From: an uncultured Rhodobiaceae bacterium
GTDB lineage: Bacteria > Pseudomonadota > Alphaproteobacteria > RS24
Length of the DNA: 12,796 nt
Assembly: GCA_913020275.1 (NCBI GenBank)
Contig: CAJWBV010000006.1
Span: 1-12,796 of the forward strand
Direction: 5' to 3'
Of this stretch, positions 8,522 through 12,796 are shown piece by piece (position 1 is the first letter of the stretch; the number at the start of each line of letters is the position of its first letter). The position numbers and the translations under genes are program-made. The notes under the pieces were generated by a model. The model saw only the letters and a list, made by a program, of their open reading frames with translations, had not been told where the DNA came from and made no database searches.

Positions 8522-11500
8522 ATGCGCATGCGGTTGCTGACTGTTCTGGTACCGATCACGCTGGTGATTGCTGCGGCATTTCTGGTGCCCTTCACAGTCG
8601 ATATTGACGCGCGCCGCGACCAAATTACCGCGCAAATCAGCCGCGACATGAATATTGATATAACTGCGCATGGACCGGTGACCTTGCGCCTTTTGCCCAG
8701 CCCGGCCTTGCAATTTGAAAACATCATATCGGTCATCAATCGGCCAGATGGGGAACAGCCAGACAGGGAGCAGGACGGGCAAAGTGCTGCCCCAAGGCCC
8801 TCTATGGTTGTGTCTGCCAAGCAGGTTGATGCCGGTGTGTCGTTGGTCGCCCTGTTGGACGGTAGTTTGAAGGTCCACAATCTGGCTTTACGGCAGGGCG
8901 AGATACGCATTATCGGTCTGGATAATGCACGCACCGCCACGAATGCGCTTCGGCTTTCGCCGGTGCCGGAAATCACCTTTGTTGATATGCAGCTGATTAT
9001 CCAGCGCAAACGCGCCGCGCCACTGCGCCTGGCCGGGTTGAACGGCAGGTTTCAAGCCGACGCTGCCGACGGCCCGTTTCGCGTCACCGTGCAAAGGCAG
9101 GGGCGAGGCCTGCGGTCTGTATCGCTTGACGCTCGTATTGGCAGTTTTGTCACCAACCGCCTGCCCTTGCGTTTGTCGGCGCGCATGGGAACCGATAGCG
9201 GCCTGCAATTTAACGGATTTTTCAACCAGCGCCCAAGCGCAACCGTGGAAGGCGAAATATCATTGCGCGACAAGCGCCTTATTCCCGATATTCTCTCTAA
9301 ACTGGCGCTGGAAACAGTCACTGTGCCCTCTCAGACAGCGCGTGTCGACGGCCTGATCCGCCTGACGGAGGTCGGGTTATTCGGGGACAATCTCGAAATC
9401 GGCGCGCTTCAGACCCGGTTTCAATCGCAGGTCGGCATTATCTGGCCCCGCACCGAAGACACGGCTGTGCAGATTAATGCGCGGCTCAGTGCCGATGAGA
9501 TTGATTTTGACCTGATCAGGCCAATGTCCCAAGCCCAAAAGCCTGCTGAAACAGAAACTGCCGATGATCCGTTTCGCCAAATCTGGCCGTCGGTCGACTT
9601 TGACGCACGTATATTGTCAGGCCGTTTTTCGTTGGGCGGGGAGGTCGGTCGCAATTTTGTTATCGATTTGAGAACCGGGGAAAACGGCGCACGCATCAAC
9701 CGCTTCAGCGCGGATTTGCCGTTCAACTCCTCCATTCTGGCCGCTGCCGAGCTTGCCGGCTCTCCGGGTGCGATGAAGCTGTCGGGCGACATGGCGTTGC
9801 GCAGTTCTGACAGTGTCGCCGCATTGCTCTGGCTGGGCGCGCAAGCCGGATATGATTTGTCGGCTGTCGCCGAAACGGTTGACGAGCCGCTGCTTCAACG
9901 CATGGGGCTGGTGACCGAGTTTAGTATTGAGCCCGAACAGGTCAGGCTGCGCGGCCTGACGGGGCGCATTGGCAGCGATCAGCTTGAACTGGACCTTGAC
10001 CTTGACCTATCGCGAAGGGACACGCTGCGGGGGCATCTGGATTTGCATTTGTCGCAAGCCAATTTGCAAACCTTCGGGTTAATGGAGAATGTCAGATTGT
10101 CCCGCCAGGCTCCGTTTCCGCTTTTGGATTTGCCGATTGGAAACTGGTTGCAGACCGTGTTGCGCTCGGGTGCCGCCGCATCGCGCGACTTCACATTTAA
10201 CCTGCGCAGTGACGATATTCGCGCCGACAATATCCGATTGGGGCCTGTGACGCTGAACGGGCGCATTATTGACGAGACGCTGGAATTGGGTGTTTTACAG
10301 TTTGATGATTACCTGAATTCGACATTTACTATGACCGGCTCATTGCGTCATGACGGTCAGGCCAGTGACGGCGCGCTGGATATTGTGGTGGATACGCCAA
10401 ATGCATCGCGTCTGCTGGCCCCGCTTTTGGTAGCTGTTGAACCCCTGTATCTGGATGTTTCCCGTCCACTGTCGCTTGCGTCCAACCTGCGACTTCCGGC
10501 ACGCAATGACCCTGATTGGCCCAATGTTGATATTGCCGGTAAGGGAAAACTGGGAAATCTTGATATTGACCTGGACATTCGCACACCGGTCCGGGACCTG
10601 ACGCTCGATGCGGCCGGCACACGCCTTGATTTGACACTCAAGGGATCGGCAAATGAAATGACCGCGCGTCTCGGCCTGCCGGTAACGCGGGCGCCAGAAC
10701 AATCGGCCGTTTTGTCTTTGTCCACCAATGCACAGCCCGGTTCGGTGTCGCGTCTGGAGGCTGAATTGGTCGTGGACAAAGATTTGTTCTCCCTGTCGGG
10801 CGCGGTGCGGCCCGGCCCTACGGGGCGGCGCATTGAAGGATTGATGCGCGCTGTTGGCACGGATGTTCTGCCCTATATGGGGCTCATGCGCGGGCCGGAC
10901 AGTGAGGTGGCATTTTCCGGCACCTCACAAATTGTGATGCGACAGGAAGGGATAAGTTTTTCAAATATCGATCTGGGGCTTGGCGCTGGACGCCTTACCG
11001 GAGAAGGCGTCATGGAATTTGCCGGCGAAGTTTCCGGCACCCGCAATAATCTGACGGCTAATCTGCTGCTGGATGCGCTTGACCTTGACCCGTTTCTGCC
11101 CGCATTTGACCCCGAAACCGGATGGTCGGAAACGCCAATTGGCTGGCAACTTCTTGGTGCCAGCGATGCCAATTTGCAATTGCGTTTGACCAATGCCGCC
11201 CTGTTCGACGTGCCGGTGGATGCCTTGCGAACAAATATCAAGCTGATCGAGGGTGTGCTGGAAGCCCCAGACATAACCGCCAGTATTTTGGGGGGGCAGT
11301 TTGAATTTGATGCCCAGGCTGAGGGCGGCGAGTTGACGCCATCTTTTCAGCTTATCGGCAGTTTTGCCGATTTTGACCTGGACAGGTTTTTAACACATGT
11401 CTATGCACGGCCGGCCCTGCGCGCGCTCGTTTCGGGAAACTTCTCGTTTCAGGGGCGCGGCACATCAACCCGCAATATTGTTGCCTCGCTTTCGGGGGCA

Positions 11501-11884
11501 GCACAGGTTGAAATCCAGTCCGGCACTTTTGAGGCGTTCAATGTCGCCCAGCTACGAAACGGTTTGGGCGTTTTTGAAGACAGAACCCAAGACGAACTGG
11601 CCGAGGCATATTTCTGGAAAGGCCGCGAGAATTTCAGTCGCGGATTGGGCCTGTTAACCTTGCGCGAAGGACGCCTTCAAACAAACGCATTGGAGATTTT
11701 ACGCCAAGACAACCGTCTGCTCGCCAAGATGAGCGGCTATATGGATTTCGTGGAACAACGCCTTGAAGTCCAATCTCAGTTTTATAATTCGCTGGGGCGC
11801 AAAGCTCTTAGCGTGGAGCTGACGGACGCGCTTGATGCGCCGCGTTATGCGGTTGCGCGCGGGGATGCGTCTTCGACGCAATAG
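8522..11884 (+). CDS. AsmA family protein (large, envelope-associated)
   Basis: AsmA-like proteins (AsmA, YhdP, YdbH, TamB and relatives) are inner-membrane-anchored, beta-rich periplasmic proteins, now regarded as bridge-like lipid carriers that help move phospholipids to the outer membrane. The 1120-residue protein begins with MRMRLL and one hydrophobic segment (about 5-24), without an obvious cleavage site, so it is probably a membrane anchor. Directly after comes the family signature: a region equivalent to the AsmA N-terminus with DINIDITAHGP-like text (here DMNIDITAHGPVTLRLLPSP). The body consists of alternating hydrophobic/polar strands with many LDLDL-type stretches, as in beta-groove proteins. 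About residues 985-1110 resemble the AsmA C-terminal domain (SLSGAAQVEIQSGTFEAFNV, then GLLTLREGRLQT and MSGYMDF). It is transcribed divergently from uvrD and ends 4 bases from the convergent ribbon-helix-helix gene. Which subfamily it belongs to I cannot tell. A run of seven G (11290-11296) lies in frame. Confidence 0.9.
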   Translation: MRMRLLTVLVPITLVIAAAFLVPFTVDIDARRDQITAQISRDMNIDITAHGPVTLRLLPSPALQFENIISVINRPDGEQPDREQDGQSAAPRPSMVVSAKQVDAGVSLVALLDGSLKVHNLALRQGEIRIIGLDNARTATNALRLSPVPEITFVDMQLIIQRKRAAPLRLAGLNGRFQADAADGPFRVTVQRQGRGLRSVSLDARIGSFVTNRLPLRLSARMGTDSGLQFNGFFNQRPSATVEGEISLRDKRLIPDILSKLALETVTVPSQTARVDGLIRLTEVGLFGDNLEIGALQTRFQSQVGIIWPRTEDTAVQINARLSADEIDFDLIRPMSQAQKPAETETADDPFRQIWPSVDFDARILSGRFSLGGEVGRNFVIDLRTGENGARINRFSADLPFNSSILAAAELAGSPGAMKLSGDMALRSSDSVAALLWLGAQAGYDLSAVAETVDEPLLQRMGLVTEFSIEPEQVRLRGLTGRIGSDQLELDLDLDLSRRDTLRGHLDLHLSQANLQTFGLMENVRLSRQAPFPLLDLPIGNWLQTVLRSGAAASRDFTFNLRSDDIRADNIRLGPVTLNGRIIDETLELGVLQFDDYLNSTFTMTGSLRHDGQASDGALDIVVDTPNASRLLAPLLVAVEPLYLDVSRPLSLASNLRLPARNDPDWPNVDIAGKGKLGNLDIDLDIRTPVRDLTLDAAGTRLDLTLKGSANEMTARLGLPVTRAPEQSAVLSLSTNAQPGSVSRLEAELVVDKDLFSLSGAVRPGPTGRRIEGLMRAVGTDVLPYMGLMRGPDSEVAFSGTSQIVMRQEGISFSNIDLGLGAGRLTGEGVMEFAGEVSGTRNNLTANLLLDALDLDPFLPAFDPETGWSETPIGWQLLGASDANLQLRLTNAALFDVPVDALRTNIKLIEGVLEAPDITASILGGQFEFDAQAEGGELTPSFQLIGSFADFDLDRFLTHVYARPALRALVSGNFSFQGRGTSTRNIVASLSGAAQVEIQSGTFEAFNVAQLRNGLGVFEDRTQDELAEAYFWKGRENFSRGLGLLTLREGRLQTNALEILRQDNRLLAKMSGYMDFVEQRLEVQSQFYNSLGRKALSVELTDALDAPRYAVARGDASSTQ

Positions 11885-11888
11885 GCGT

Positions 11889-12101
11889 TCAGGTCCCGCG
11901 CGCCCAGTTTAACACCGCAACCCGCAAGGCACTCGTCAGACTGCTGTTGCGCGGGCGCGCATCAATTTCGGCAATCTTGTCGGCAAGCGACATATTGTGT
12001 GCCGCCGCCATGTCGGACAAGGCCACCCAGAAACTCGGCTCCAGTGAAATACTGGTCGCATGTCCGGCGATGGTAATCGAGCGTTTGGTCGGCTTTTCCA
12101 A
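11889..12101 (-). CDS. Small ribbon-helix-helix domain protein
   Basis: The 70-residue protein resembles the ribbon-helix-helix family of Pfam RHH_4 type, common in Alphaproteobacteria: a basic start (KPTKRSITIAGH), a strand and turn in HATSISLEPSFWVAL (about 14-28), then helices AAAHNMSLADKIAEID and SSLTSALRVAVLNWARG. Proteins of this fold normally dimerise and bind DNA through the N-terminal strand; the target is unknown. The start has to be TTG at 12101: the fumC stop TAA (12117-12119) lies in the same frame just upstream and no ATG or GTG comes between. A Shine-Dalgarno-like GGGA sits 5 bases before the TTG. The gap to fumC is 15 bases, so the two are almost surely one transcript. In several Rhizobiales I recall a small DUF4169 protein between fumC and this gene; none fits here. 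Its stop is 4 bases from the asmA stop. Confidence 0.85.
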   Translation of the reverse strand: MEKPTKRSITIAGHATSISLEPSFWVALSDMAAAHNMSLADKIAEIDARPRNSSLTSALRVAVLNWARGT

Positions 12102-12106
12102 AATTA

Positions 12107-12110
12107 TCCC
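12107..12110 (-). promoter_or_regulatory. Ribosome binding site supporting a TTG start
   Basis: Minus-strand GGGA, within CGGGAT, is 5 bases upstream of the TTG at 12101. With the in-frame stop only five codons upstream, this is the only sensible initiation signal for the ribbon-helix-helix gene. Confidence 0.45.
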
Positions 12111-12116
12111 GCGCGC

Positions 12117-12796
12117 TTATTTGGGCGCGATCATATCTTCGGGCCGCACAATCTCGTCAAATTCTGCGTCGGTAACATAGCCGCCGCCGACCGCTTCCTC
12201 GCGCAAGGTCGTGCCGTTTTTATGCGCGGTTTTGGCAATCACCGTAGCATTGTCATAGCCGATTTTCGGTGCAAGTGCGGTCACAAGCATGAGCGAGCGT
12301 TCCATCAGCATTGTGATATTGGCCGTGTTCGGTTCAATACCAACCACGCAATTATCGGTGAAACTTATCGCCGCATCGCCGATCAACCGCATGGACTGAA
12401 TGAGATTATAGGCCATAACCGGTTTGAAAACATTCAGTTCCATATGGCCTTGCGCACCGGCTACCGAAATTGTCGTATGGTTTCCCATAACTTGCGCACA
12501 CACCATGGTCAGTGCCTCGCACTGGGTCGGGTTTACTTTACCGGGCATGATTGAGGAGCCCGGTTCGTTTTCCGGCAGGCTCAACTCGCCCAGCCCGGAG
12601 CGTGGACCCGACCCCAGCAGGCGAATATCATTGGCTATTTTGTTGAGAGATGCGGCAACCGTGTTCAACATGCCCGACATTTCCACAAATGCGTCATGGG
12701 CGGCCAGCGCCTCGAATTTATTTTCTGCCGTGACGAATTCAAGACCTGTGAAGCCTGCGACCTCGGTGGCAAAGGCTTCGGCAAATCCGGGCTTGG
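12117..12796 (-). CDS. fumC: Class II fumarate hydratase FumC, C-terminal half (5' end outside window)
   Basis: FumC interconverts fumarate and L-malate in the TCA cycle as an iron-independent homotetramer. The frame is open to the window edge, giving 225 complete codons of a protein usually about 460 long. Strong family matches include the conserved [19 protein letters not shown] near the start of the visible part, [19 protein letters not shown] with the fumarase/aspartase signature [11 protein letters not shown] (12528-12560) that carries the catalytic serine loop, [22 protein letters not shown], and [10 protein letters not shown] followed by [17 protein letters not shown]. The end, [10 protein letters not shown], agrees with FumC C-termini. 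Aspartase (AspA) is the main alternative, but the HMELNV and GIEPN text and the C-terminus fit FumC better. The upstream active-site residues lie outside the window. The ribbon-helix-helix gene follows 15 bases after the stop. Confidence 0.97.
   Translation of the reverse strand, partial: KPGFAEAFATEVAGFTGLEFVTAENKFEALAAHDAFVEMSGMLNTVAASLNKIANDIRLLGSGPRSGLGELSLPENEPGSSIMPGKVNPTQCEALTMVCAQVMGNHTTISVAGAQGHMELNVFKPVMAYNLIQSMRLIGDAAISFTDNCVVGIEPNTANITMLMERSLMLVTALAPKIGYDNATVIAKTAHKNGTTLREEAVGGGYVTDAEFDEIVRPEDMIAPK

Overview
The window reads as chromosomal housekeeping DNA from an alphaproteobacterium. The evidence is the recN-ligA pair, the uvrD-prmA-pepP run, the style of the AsmA-like protein, and a small ribbon-helix-helix protein directly behind fumC, an arrangement I recall mainly from Alphaproteobacteria. 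Genus cannot be told from this sequence alone. Coding is very dense, with short gaps and several overlaps or near-overlaps. I see no transposase, integrase, phage gene, CRISPR array, tRNA, rRNA or attachment-site-like repeat, and no gene-free stretch longer than 130 bases.

Layout. (1) Bases 1-2834, plus strand: the C-terminal part of recN (cut by the window edge), overlapping by 4 bases (ATGA) with a complete NAD-dependent DNA ligase, ligA. (2) Bases 2856-8391, minus strand, read right to left: uvrD helicase, prmA (ribosomal protein L11 methyltransferase), a long-form Xaa-Pro aminopeptidase, and a 151-residue protein of unknown function. uvrD, prmA and pepP are 9-10 bases apart and look like one operon. 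The unknown gene follows after 81 bases and may have its own promoter. (3) Bases 8392-8521: a 130-base divergent intergenic region, the only real regulatory space here, holding two small hairpins, a 9-base direct repeat and an AT-rich inverted repeat. (4) Bases 8522-11884, plus strand: a 1120-residue AsmA-family envelope protein. (5) Bases 11889-12796, minus strand: the C-terminal half of fumC (cut by the window edge) followed by a 70-residue ribbon-helix-helix protein with a forced TTG start. That gene converges on asmA with only 4 bases between the two stops.

Functionally, three genes serve DNA repair or replication (recN, ligA, uvrD), two serve translation and peptide turnover (prmA, pepP), one is an envelope lipid-homeostasis candidate (AsmA-like), one is a TCA-cycle enzyme (fumC) and one is a putative small DNA-binding protein. 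I find no convincing novel multi-gene system. The items most worth a second look are the unknown 151-residue protein set among repair genes, the uvrD/asmA intergenic region, and the TTG-started ribbon-helix-helix protein that is in frame with fumC across a single stop codon.
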